Positions 8,421 to 13,747 of a stretch of DNA of 13,747 nt are shown here, piece by piece. Source of the DNA: Nitrospirota bacterium (GTDB lineage: Bacteria > Nitrospirota > Thermodesulfovibrionia > Thermodesulfovibrionales > Dissulfurispiraceae); the NCBI GenBank assembly GCA_016212685.1, contig JACREW010000267.1, forward strand, positions 1 through 13,747, read 5' to 3'. The position numbers and the translations under genes were made by a program. The notes beneath the pieces were generated by a model. The model did not search any database and was not told the origin of the DNA. It was given only the letters and a program-made list of their open reading frames with translations. Positions within the stretch are counted from its first letter, which is position 1. The number at the start of each line of letters is the position of its first letter.

Positions 8421-8453
8421 GCAATAGGCAAATGGTAAAAGACAAAAGACAAA
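8419..8453 (-). repeat. Dispersed repeat copy (GGCAATAGGC orientation) after uvrA
   Basis: AGGCAATAGGC, followed by AAAAGACAAAAGACAAA, begins inside the uvrA stop codon. It is the reverse-complement orientation of the copy at 8646-8688: CAAAAGACA (8443-8451) matches TGTCTTTTG (8677-8685) inverted. The two may bound one ~270-base inserted unit. Confidence 0.6.
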
Positions 8454-8498
8454 TTGAGCTGATTTTATATGTCAAGCACTGCTCCAAGACTTTAAAAA

Positions 8499-9752
8499 GT
8501 GTTGATTCAAGCGTATATGAGAGATTATAAGCGCATAATCCAACAAGCATCCAATGTTGTAGATGACGGATACAAGATAAATGTCCTTACAAGTGCGGGG
8601 TTTAAAGTCTTTTCGCAGCGCCTGACATATGCTTCTAAATCAGTTATTGCCCATCGCCTATTGCCCATCGCCTATTGTCTTTTGTTTATCTTCTCTTCCT
8701 GTAGCCCTACACAAGAAAAACTTTATAAAGAATCCCGATCTTCCATGTATACAATCGTCTCCATCACTGTTTCTTCTGAGTCGGAGGAAAAGGCAAAAAC
8801 AGCAATTGACAGGGCGTTTAACGAACTGGACAGGCTTGCAAAGCTTTTAAACTTTTATTCCGATGACAGCGAAATATCAGCGATTAACAGATACGCGGGC
8901 GATAAGCCTGTAAAGGCATCTTCGGAGACATTGGAAATAATAGATAAGGCGCTGTATGTATCAGAAAAAACAGAAGGTGCATTTGATATCACAGTCGGCC
9001 CTGTGGTCAGACTATGGGACTTCCAAAATAAAGTGCTGCCTGATGAAAAATTAATTAAAGAAAAACTTAAACTTGTGGGATACAAAAATATAATTGTGAA
9101 TAAGGAAAAATCTACGGTCTTTCTCAAAACAAAAGGAGTACAGATAGATTTAGGAGGCATTATAAAAGGATATGCGGCTGATAAGGCGGTCGGAGTCATG
9201 AAAAAACTGGGGATAAACTCAGGTATTGTCGCTGTTGCCGGGGATATTAAAACCTTCGGCATAAGGCCTGATGGCGGCTTATGGAAGGTGGGAATACAGA
9301 ATCCGAGACCGAATCCCCCCTCACCCTACCCCTCTCCCACGAGGGGAGAGGGAACTGCTATTCTTCCCCCTCCCTTGTTGGGTGGGGTTAAGGGGGAGGG
9401 TGAAAAGGGATTTTCAGACGAAATTATGGCAACCGTCGGTCTCTCTGATATGGCCATATCGACATCCGGAGATTACCAGAAGTTCTTCATAAAAGACGGT
9501 AAAAAATATCATCATCTTCTGAACCCGAAGACAGGTTATCCGGCCAATGAATGCCAGAGCGTAACGGTAATAACAAAGGACGCCGCATTTACAGACGCCT
9601 TCGCAACCGGCATATGTATCTTAGGAACGCAGAAAGGTATGGACACCCTGAACCGGTTGGGGCTCGATGGAGTTATAGTCGCCAAAGATGGTAAAATGCA
9701 TGTTACCGAAGGGCTGAAAGATAAGATAACTATAATAGGCGATAGGCCATAG
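8499..9752 (+). CDS. apbE: ApbE-type FAD:protein FMN transferase, lipoprotein, with repeat-derived segments
   Basis: ApbE attaches FMN covalently to Thr/Ser of partner proteins such as Rnf/Nqr subunits on the outer face of the membrane. Core motifs are present: MYTIVSITV, GAFDITVGPVVRLWDF, VQIDLGGIIKGYAADKA, DMAISTSGDYQKFF, HHLLNPKTGYPA and DAFATGICILG. An apparent lipobox (IFSSC, Cys68 from GTG 8499) follows the hydrophobic stretch LLPIAYCLLFIF. That stretch is encoded by the repeat at 8646-8688. The true start is uncertain: GTG 8499 and ATG 8517 leave an overlong leader and have no clear Shine-Dalgarno, while CTG at 8622 would give a signal peptide of normal length. Residues about 271-305 (PNPPSPYPSPTRGEG and on to GGVKGEGEKG) are an in-frame insertion encoded by a C/G-rich repeat. 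The last residues (GDRP) come from the repeat at 9736. Apart from these insertions the protein looks functional. Confidence 0.88.
   Translation: MLIQAYMRDYKRIIQQASNVVDDGYKINVLTSAGFKVFSQRLTYASKSVIAHRLLPIAYCLLFIFSSCSPTQEKLYKESRSSMYTIVSITVSSESEEKAKTAIDRAFNELDRLAKLLNFYSDDSEISAINRYAGDKPVKASSETLEIIDKALYVSEKTEGAFDITVGPVVRLWDFQNKVLPDEKLIKEKLKLVGYKNIIVNKEKSTVFLKTKGVQIDLGGIIKGYAADKAVGVMKKLGINSGIVAVAGDIKTFGIRPDGGLWKVGIQNPRPNPPSPYPSPTRGEGTAILPPPLLGGVKGEGEKGFSDEIMATVGLSDMAISTSGDYQKFFIKDGKKYHHLLNPKTGYPANECQSVTVITKDAAFTDAFATGICILGTQKGMDTLNRLGLDGVIVAKDGKMHVTEGLKDKITIIGDRP
8646..8688 (+). repeat. Dispersed repeat copy with tandem 14-mer, inside the apbE signal region
   Basis: ATTGCCCATCGCCT occurs twice in tandem (8646-8659, 8660-8673), followed by ATTGTCTTTTGTTTA. 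It encodes AHRLLPIAYCLLFI of the predicted lipoprotein signal peptide. It has the same core as the copies at 8419, 9736 and 9780. Confidence 0.65.
9311..9412. repeat. C/G-rich double-hairpin repeat inserted in frame in apbE
   Basis: Two adjacent inverted repeats are seen. The first is CCCTCTCCC/GGGAGAGGG around 9330-9352 (CCCCTCTCCC ACG AGGGGAGAGG). The second is CCCCCTCCC (9365-9373) with GGGGGAGGG (9392-9400). The preceding CCCCTCACCCTA is typical of a C/G-rich repeat type I recall from many bacterial genomes, which often encodes SPTRGEG-like peptides when it lands in genes. Total length is a multiple of three, or has been tuned to keep the frame. Confidence 0.7.
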
Positions 9753-9810
9753 GCATGAGGCGATAGAAAAAATTTCAAGCTATAACCTATTGCCCATTGC
9801 CTATAGCCTG
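9736..9810. repeat. Long imperfect hairpin made of two inverted repeat copies between apbE and yacG
   Basis: The arm 9736-9766 (GGCGATAGG, CATAGGC, GGCGATAG) pairs in one register, without gaps, with 9780-9810 (CTATAACC, TGCCCATTGCC, TATAGCC). I count 23 Watson-Crick pairs and one G-T wobble in 31 positions, with a 13-base loop (9767-9779). The left arm covers the apbE stop codon, and the right arm ends 7 bases before the yacG start. It is a palindromic mobile repeat by appearance, and could act as an mRNA processing or attenuating structure. Confidence 0.65.
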
Positions 9811-9817
9811 AATAATT

Positions 9818-9982
9818 ATGCAGATTACATGTCCGGCGTGTAAGAAAAAGACGACATGGGAGGAAAATCCATGGAGACCCTTTTGCTCCGAGCGGTGCAA
9901 GCTCATAGACCTCGGGAAATGGGCATCGGAAGAGTATAAGATTCCGGACGAAAAGGAAGAAGAAGAGAAAAAGGAGGAATGA
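9818..9982 (+). CDS. yacG: YacG zinc-binding protein (DNA gyrase inhibitor family)
   Basis: A 54-residue protein with the family pattern C5-x2-C8 (CPAC) and C23-x3-C27 (WRPFCSERCKLIDLGKWASE), then an acidic, Lys-rich tail (EEEEKKEE). The four cysteines bind one zinc. In E. coli YacG binds GyrB and inhibits DNA gyrase; that role is known for the E. coli protein and is inferred here. The size is normal for the family. The ATG at 9818 is set by the family start, with no clear Shine-Dalgarno: the hairpin repeat lies directly upstream. The end overlaps the dapB ribosome binding site, so the two genes are probably translated together. Confidence 0.92.
   Translation: MQITCPACKKKTTWEENPWRPFCSERCKLIDLGKWASEEYKIPDEKEEEEKKEE
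9971..9977 (+). promoter_or_regulatory. Shine-Dalgarno of dapB inside the yacG tail
   Basis: AAGGAGG lies within the Lys-Glu-Glu codons at the end of yacG, nine bases before the dapB ATG at 9987. It fixes the dapB start and suggests the acidic tail coding is constrained by it. Confidence 0.7.
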
Positions 9983-9986
9983 TTAT

Positions 9987-10790
9987 ATGACAAAGATTAT
10001 AGTTACAGGCGCGACCGGAAGGATGGGAAACAGGATTACCGCCCTTTCAAAGGATTATCACGCATTAAGGCTTGTCGGCGCTGCCGAAAGAAAAGGGCAT
10101 GAGGCCGTAGGCAAAGATATAGGCCATATCGCGGGAATGGGCGATGCAGGGGTAAAACTTACGGATACGCTTGAAGATATTATCGATGCGTGCGATGTGA
10201 TCATAGATTTTACGTCTATAAGCGCGACCTTTCAGCATTTAAAATTGGCTGCCGAAAGAAAGAAGGCAATGGTTATCGGAACTACCGGGTTTTCCAAAGA
10301 AGACATGGAATCCATAACAGGCATGTGCAAGGACATCCCGGTAGTGCTTGCGCCCAATATGAGCGTCGGCGTAAATCTTCTTCTTAAAGTTTTGCAGGAT
10401 ATCGCAAAGGTGCTCGGTGACGACTACGATATCGAAATAGTCGAAGCGCATCACAGGCTGAAAAAAGACGCTCCGAGCGGCACTGCGATGAAGATGGCTC
10501 AGGTAATCGCCGGTGCTGTTAACAGAGACTTCGATGAAGTTGGGGTTTATGCAAGGAAGGGATTAATCGGAGAAAGGACAAAAAAGGAGATCGGCATACA
10601 GACGCTGAGAGGCGGAGATGTCGTAGGAGAGCATACTGTATTTTTTTACGGCCTCGGAGAACGCATAGAGATCACCCACAAAGCGTCGAGCAGGGACACG
10701 TTCGCAAGAGGGGCGTTAAAGGCAGCGCTCTGGATTTCGGGCCGCAAGCCCGGATTATATGACATGCAGGACGTGCTGGGGCTGAAATAA
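9987..10790 (+). CDS. dapB: 4-hydroxy-tetrahydrodipicolinate reductase
   Basis: DapB reduces 4-hydroxy-tetrahydrodipicolinate with NAD(P)H in the diaminopimelate/lysine pathway. The 267-residue length is normal. The N-terminal Rossmann motif GATGRMG is at 8-14, followed by VIIDFTS (71-77), IGTTGF (97-102) and LAPNMSVGVN (121-130). The catalytic segment EAHHRLKKDAPSGTA (153-167) contains His155, His156 and Lys159, which correspond to His159, His160 and Lys163 of the E. coli enzyme. LRGGDVVGEHTVFF and SRDTFARGAL close the C-terminal domain. It lies four bases after yacG with a strong ribosome binding site. Downstream is a 67-base convergent gap to the antitoxin gene, with no clear terminator. 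Confidence 0.97.
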   Translation: MTKIIVTGATGRMGNRITALSKDYHALRLVGAAERKGHEAVGKDIGHIAGMGDAGVKLTDTLEDIIDACDVIIDFTSISATFQHLKLAAERKKAMVIGTTGFSKEDMESITGMCKDIPVVLAPNMSVGVNLLLKVLQDIAKVLGDDYDIEIVEAHHRLKKDAPSGTAMKMAQVIAGAVNRDFDEVGVYARKGLIGERTKKEIGIQTLRGGDVVGEHTVFFYGLGERIEITHKASSRDTFARGALKAALWISGRKPGLYDMQDVLGLK

Positions 10791-10857
10791 AAATCAACGG
10801 CTCTCAGGTCTTTAAACCGGCCAATATTGCCCGTCCCGAGGAGAGATTCGTTATGCC

Positions 10858-11097
10858 CTAAATATTTTCTATTTTTATCCCTTTGCCTAATTTAAGGCTT
10901 CTGCGGGACTGTTCAATCCTTTTCAAAAATCGCGGGTCATTCTCCAACCGATATTCAAACCAATCTTCTTCGTCTTCAAATCCGATTAAAACACCGGCGG
11001 GTTTCCCATGCCGTGTTATTACAACTTCCTCTTTTTCCGCTAATCGCAGAAATTTGGAAAGATCATCTTTAACTTCCGACAACGCTGCCTTTTTCAT
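10858..11097 (-). CDS. Phd/YefM-family antitoxin
   Basis: A 79-residue protein beginning MKKAALSEVKDDLSKFLRLAEKEEVVITRHGKPAGVLIGF, the common N-terminal DNA-binding and dimerisation fold of Phd/YefM antitoxins. The C-terminal part (WFEYRLENDPRFLKRIEQSRRS) should wrap the toxin. It overlaps the toxin gene by four bases (ATGA) and has an AGGAG ribosome binding site inside the toxin end. Antitoxin downstream of toxin is the less usual order. It ends with TAG. The identity of the pair is clear from both proteins; the exact subfamily is not. Confidence 0.85.
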   Translation of the reverse strand: MKKAALSEVKDDLSKFLRLAEKEEVVITRHGKPAGVLIGFEDEEDWFEYRLENDPRFLKRIEQSRRSLKLGKGIKIENI

Positions 11098-11387
11098 ATG
11101 CTTTCTCCTGCTTTTTTAAGCCATTCAGCGGCTTTTGATTTTAAGATTATTGCGAGTATTTCAACTCCGTCTTCTTCTATATCATAAAATATACGAAAGT
11201 CATCTATCCTTAGCCTGTATTGAGGATGCCTTAAGCCTCTCAATCTCTTTATTCTGCTCTTACTTCTCTTGGTCGGATCATGTCTTAAATGAATCTCAAG
11301 CAAATCTTTTATTTTTACCCTTTGGTAAGCATCAATCAATTTCAAGTCTTGAACGGTTTCCGGCGACAAAATTATTTCGTATCTCAT
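11094..11387 (-). CDS. RelE/ParE-superfamily toxin
   Basis: A 97-residue basic protein: YEIILSPETVQDLKLI at the start, KRLRGLRHPQYRLRIDDFRIFYDI in the middle and VEILAIILKSKAAEWL near the end, the pattern of the RelE/ParE toxin superfamily. RelE-type members cleave mRNA in the ribosome and ParE-type members inhibit gyrase; the sequence alone does not decide between them. It is the first gene of the minus-strand pair. The start ATG at 11387 has no Shine-Dalgarno, and the predicted transcript starts only about three bases upstream, so it may be read from a leaderless message. Confidence 0.85.
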   Translation of the reverse strand: MRYEIILSPETVQDLKLIDAYQRVKIKDLLEIHLRHDPTKRSKSRIKRLRGLRHPQYRLRIDDFRIFYDIEEDGVEILAIILKSKAAEWLKKAGESI

Positions 11388-11389
11388 TC

Positions 11390-11425
11390 TGGCTATATTA
11401 TAGCCAATTTATTAAATATCATCAA
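11390..11425 (-). promoter_or_regulatory. Toxin-antitoxin promoter with overlapping palindromic operator
   Basis: Read on the minus strand, TTGATG (11425-11420) and TATAAT (11402-11397) are exactly 17 bases apart. The -10 box lies inside a perfect palindrome (arms TGGCTATA/TATAGCCA, 11390-11406, one central base), a likely operator for the antitoxin or the toxin-antitoxin complex. The predicted start of transcription is near 11390. Confidence 0.65.
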
Positions 11426-11574
11426 GTTTTGAAAGGCAAGGCGCATCAAAGTGAAACTCCCACTGCGTTCCGCCGTCCACTATGCAGCACAGACCTAAAT
11501 AAAAAAATTTAGAGATATTGCGATAGCTATCCAAAATTACCCTAAAAATCGCCGAAATTGCCCCCTCTGTGCAG

Positions 11575-11603
11575 TTAACATCGGAGAAAATATCTGCTAT
11601 AAT
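11575..11603 (+). promoter_or_regulatory. Promoter of the epmA-epmB operon
   Basis: TTAACA (11575-11580) and TATAAT (11598-11603) are separated by 17 bases, and TGC directly before the -10 adds an extended -10 element. Transcription would start near 11609, leaving a short leader with GGAAGGG (11624-11630) before GTG 11636. The rest of the gap back to the toxin promoter (11426-11574) holds only short AT-rich palindromes and no gene that I can see. Confidence 0.65.
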
Positions 11604-11635
11604 CCTATATGTAAGAGATTATTGGAAGGGACAAC

Positions 11636-12745
11636 GTGATCGATAAAAAAAATGCTTCGGTAACACCTCCAAATTGGAAAAGGGCAATTGTTGATCAATC
11701 CTTAAAAAGCAGGATTATTCTCAGATCGAAAATGATCAACCGGATACGCCAGACCTTTTTGGCCAATGGTTTTTTGGAACTCGACACTCCGGTCATGGTC
11801 GAGTCAACGGAATTCGAGCCATTTTTTGAACCCTTTGTCACTTACTATAAAAATAAAACAGGCGGCGAATATCGGACATATCTCGTTACATCTCCCGAAA
11901 TAAAGATGAAAATGGCCGTGTCAGCCGGCTTTGGGAAGATATTTCAGATATCGAAATTTTTTAGAAACGGTGATCTGAGCAATAGGCACAATCCGGAATT
12001 CATGGGGCTTGAATGGTATGAAACACATACAACGTACGAGGAGCAAATGATTTTTATAGAAAACTTTATTTACCAGACGTCTCTGGATTTGACCGGGCCC
12101 GGGTTGATTTATCAGGATACGGAATTCGACCTTACACCGCCGTGGCCGCGAATTACTTTTCAAGAGCTTATTTACAGACATACAGGAATCGATGTGCTTG
12201 CAAACAAAAATAGGACTGAACTGTATGAGGCATTAAAAAAATTGAATATACAGGGCATCAGCGAAAATAATACGTGGGAAGAATTAATAGAAAACCTCCT
12301 TGTCCAAAAAATCGATCCCACATTGGGTTGGCGCAAACCGGTGTTCGTAATAAATTATCCGAATAACTGCGAGTTTTCCCTCCTGGCCAAAAGCAACAGG
12401 AATAATCCCGCTTACGTAGATAGATTCGAACTTTATATTGCTGGGATAGAGATCGCTGATGGGTTTACGGAATTGGACGACCCGGAAGAGCAGCAGTACC
12501 GGTTTAAAAGGACGATACGTTATATGAATAAGCTTAAGAAGCAGCATATCCCCGCAATTCCTGATGATTTTCTGGAGGCATTGAACTACTTTCCGGAAAC
12601 ATCGGGCGTAGCAATGGGCATGGATCGTCTGGCGATGTTTTTTACAAATACCACCGATATTAGAGATGTGCTTTTATTTCCGTTTTGCGAATATTTTCCC
12701 GAACACAAAGGCCAAGAGGCCGCCTTGCGAAAAAAGGACTGGTGA
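11636..12745 (+). CDS. epmA: EF-P--(R)-beta-lysine ligase, LysRS-like (EpmA/PoxA/GenX family)
   Basis: A 369-residue protein consisting of a class II lysyl-tRNA synthetase catalytic domain without the N-terminal anticodon-binding OB domain, as in EpmA (E. coli 325 residues). Motif 1 region: FLELDTPVM (46-54). Motif 2: KIFQISKFFRNGDLSNRHNP then EFMGLEWYE (101-129). Motif 3: SGVAMGMDRLAMFF (323-336). The Ala in SGVAMG matches the Ala that distinguishes EpmA from the Gly of true LysRS, favouring (R)-beta-lysine. EpmA activates beta-lysine and attaches it to a Lys of elongation factor P, which helps ribosomes pass polyproline. The tail after LLFPF (about 20 residues) is longer than in E. coli and LysRS-like (DIRDVLLFP). 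GTG start with GGAAGGG upstream. The neighbouring lysine aminomutase gene supports this call strongly. Confidence 0.88.
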   Translation: MIDKKNASVTPPNWKRAIVDQSLKSRIILRSKMINRIRQTFLANGFLELDTPVMVESTEFEPFFEPFVTYYKNKTGGEYRTYLVTSPEIKMKMAVSAGFGKIFQISKFFRNGDLSNRHNPEFMGLEWYETHTTYEEQMIFIENFIYQTSLDLTGPGLIYQDTEFDLTPPWPRITFQELIYRHTGIDVLANKNRTELYEALKKLNIQGISENNTWEELIENLLVQKIDPTLGWRKPVFVINYPNNCEFSLLAKSNRNNPAYVDRFELYIAGIEIADGFTELDDPEEQQYRFKRTIRYMNKLKKQHIPAIPDDFLEALNYFPETSGVAMGMDRLAMFFTNTTDIRDVLLFPFCEYFPEHKGQEAALRKKDW

Positions 12746-12750
12746 CCCCG

Positions 12751-13747
12751 ATGTTCGTTACAACGTCTGAGCAATTGTATGAAATGGGATATTTGGACGA
12801 ACTGTCGTATTCCGTCTCGAAACGGATTGAAGAAAGGTATCCGATAAAAATCCCTATGAGTTATCTTGATTTGATCGATAAGGGCAATTCGGGTTGCCCG
12901 ATATCTATGCAATGCATACCGTCTGAAGATGAGGTGATCGACCAAGACAACGGACTCTCCGACCCGATTGGCGATAAACGGCATCAGAAAAGACCGGGAT
13001 TGTTACATAGATATCCCAATCGCCTGCTGGTAATAACTGCACGGGAATGCTTTCTATATTGCCGTTTTTGCTTCCGAAAAAATTTTAGGATGTCCGAAGA
13101 TATAGCGCGTCACGAAGATGCATATCTCTACTTGTCTCAACACCCCGAGATAAATGAAGTAATTCTCAGCGGTGGTGATCCGCTTGTATCGAATGACGAT
13201 GAACTCGAAAAATGGTTTACAACCACCATAAAACATACATCGGTAAAAAAAATCAGAATACATACACGTGCGCCTGTGGTCTTCCCCCAACGCTTTGATA
13301 GTTCTCTATATGCCTTATTGGAAAATATGCCGCTCACGACAGTTCTCTCCGTGCATATCAATCATCCGGCGGAACTCACACCCGAATGTAAAAACATACT
13401 TGTCCGCTTGAGGAAAATAGGCGTTGTAACAGTCAGTCAGACCGTGTTATTGAAAGGCGTGAATGATTCCGCAGAGATTCTCCAAACCCTTTTTGACGGC
13501 CTGATGTGTGAAGGGTGTATACCTTATTACCTCCATCACAATGATAAAGTGAGAGGAGGAACGCACTTCTCGGACTCTATCGCTCATGGGATCGAGGTCG
13601 TCTCCTCGTTATGGGGCGAAATATCAGGATTATCTATACCCAAATATGTACTCGATATCCCGGGGGGATACGGGAAAGTGCCTATCGACGTGCAGAAGTG
13701 CGTGAAACAAAATGGAGTATACAGAGTATCAGGCATGAACCGGCATG
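12751..13747 (+). CDS. epmB: EF-P lysine 2,3-aminomutase EpmB (radical SAM), 3' end outside the window
   Basis: The frame from ATG 12751 stays open for 332 codons to the window edge; E. coli EpmB has 342 residues, so nearly all of it is here. The radical SAM cluster motif is C100-x3-C104-x2-C107 (ECFLYCRFCFR). Also seen are LSGGDPL (139-145), IRIHTRAPVVFPQR (168-181), PYYLHHNDKVRGGTHF (258-273) and IPKYVLDIPGGYGKVP, whose Lys309 should hold PLP. The protein isomerises (S)-alpha-lysine to (R)-beta-lysine, the substrate of EpmA. YYLHxxD favours EpmB over free-lysine KamA. An in-frame GTG at 12742 overlaps the epmA stop (GTGA), so translational coupling from there is possible. The efp gene is not in the window. 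Confidence 0.88.
   Translation, partial: MFVTTSEQLYEMGYLDELSYSVSKRIEERYPIKIPMSYLDLIDKGNSGCPISMQCIPSEDEVIDQDNGLSDPIGDKRHQKRPGLLHRYPNRLLVITARECFLYCRFCFRKNFRMSEDIARHEDAYLYLSQHPEINEVILSGGDPLVSNDDELEKWFTTTIKHTSVKKIRIHTRAPVVFPQRFDSSLYALLENMPLTTVLSVHINHPAELTPECKNILVRLRKIGVVTVSQTVLLKGVNDSAEILQTLFDGLMCEGCIPYYLHHNDKVRGGTHFSDSIAHGIEVVSSLWGEISGLSIPKYVLDIPGGYGKVPIDVQKCVKQNGVYRVSGMNRH

Noticed and set aside
8646..8673. Tandem 14-mers as a CRISPR array
   Set aside because: The units are directly adjacent with no spacers, too short, and lie inside a coding frame.
11495..11531. Small palindromes (CTAAAT...ATTTAG and GATAGCTATC) as operators
   Set aside because: They are short and AT-rich, not placed at the promoter of either flanking gene, and could easily occur by chance.
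11636..13747. LysRS-like gene plus radical SAM gene read as pylS and pylB
   Set aside because: Motifs match EpmA (EpmA-type motif 3) and the lysine 2,3-aminomutase/EpmB family (GGYGKVP PLP lysine, YYLHxxD), not PylS or PylB.

Overview
The window looks like a stretch of chromosome from an uncultured anaerobic bacterium. A formate dehydrogenase-type molybdoenzyme, formate-tetrahydrofolate ligase, an ApbE flavin transferase, stand-alone signalling proteins and abundant dispersed palindromic repeats would fit Nitrospirota (Thermodesulfovibrionia-like) or Desulfobacterota. This placement is an impression from gene content and protein style, not a phylogenetic result. All genes are on the + strand except one toxin-antitoxin pair.

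Layout. (1) 1-2920, formate/C1 module: the C-terminus of a formate dehydrogenase-like molybdopterin oxidoreductase, a small cyclic-nucleotide-binding-fold protein, and fhs. The fhs reading frame carries two in-frame TAG codons just before its P-loop, although everything around them is conserved. An intrinsic terminator closes the block. (2) 2927-5808: a membrane-anchored DUF3108 protein, an HDOD signalling protein broken by a one-base frameshift, and a metallo-beta-lactamase-fold hydrolase. (3) 5892-10790: uvrA (a short form), apbE, yacG and dapB. The yacG gene (54 aa) is very short, and the dapB Shine-Dalgarno lies inside its end. (4) 10858-11425, minus strand: a RelE/ParE-type toxin followed by a Phd/YefM-type antitoxin, with a palindrome overlapping a good promoter. 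(5) 11575-13747: a strong promoter followed by epmA and epmB, the latter running off the window. Together these should make and attach (R)-beta-lysine to elongation factor P.

Repeats are the second theme. One family has the core GCCTATTGCC/GGCAATAGGC and occurs near 1014, 8419, 8646, 9736 and 9780, partly as a long hairpin. A second, C/G-rich family (CCCTCTCCC...GGGAGAGGG type) occurs inside apbE and perhaps after fhs. The apbE gene has been altered at three places by these repeats: its signal-peptide core, an internal Pro/Gly-rich insertion, and its last residues.

The most notable points are the doubly TAG-interrupted but otherwise intact fhs, the repeat-built apbE, and the epmA-epmB pair. 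TAG is the normal terminator of six other genes here, so a general reassignment of TAG is unlikely. A recent mutation, a consensus error or local readthrough are the remaining explanations.
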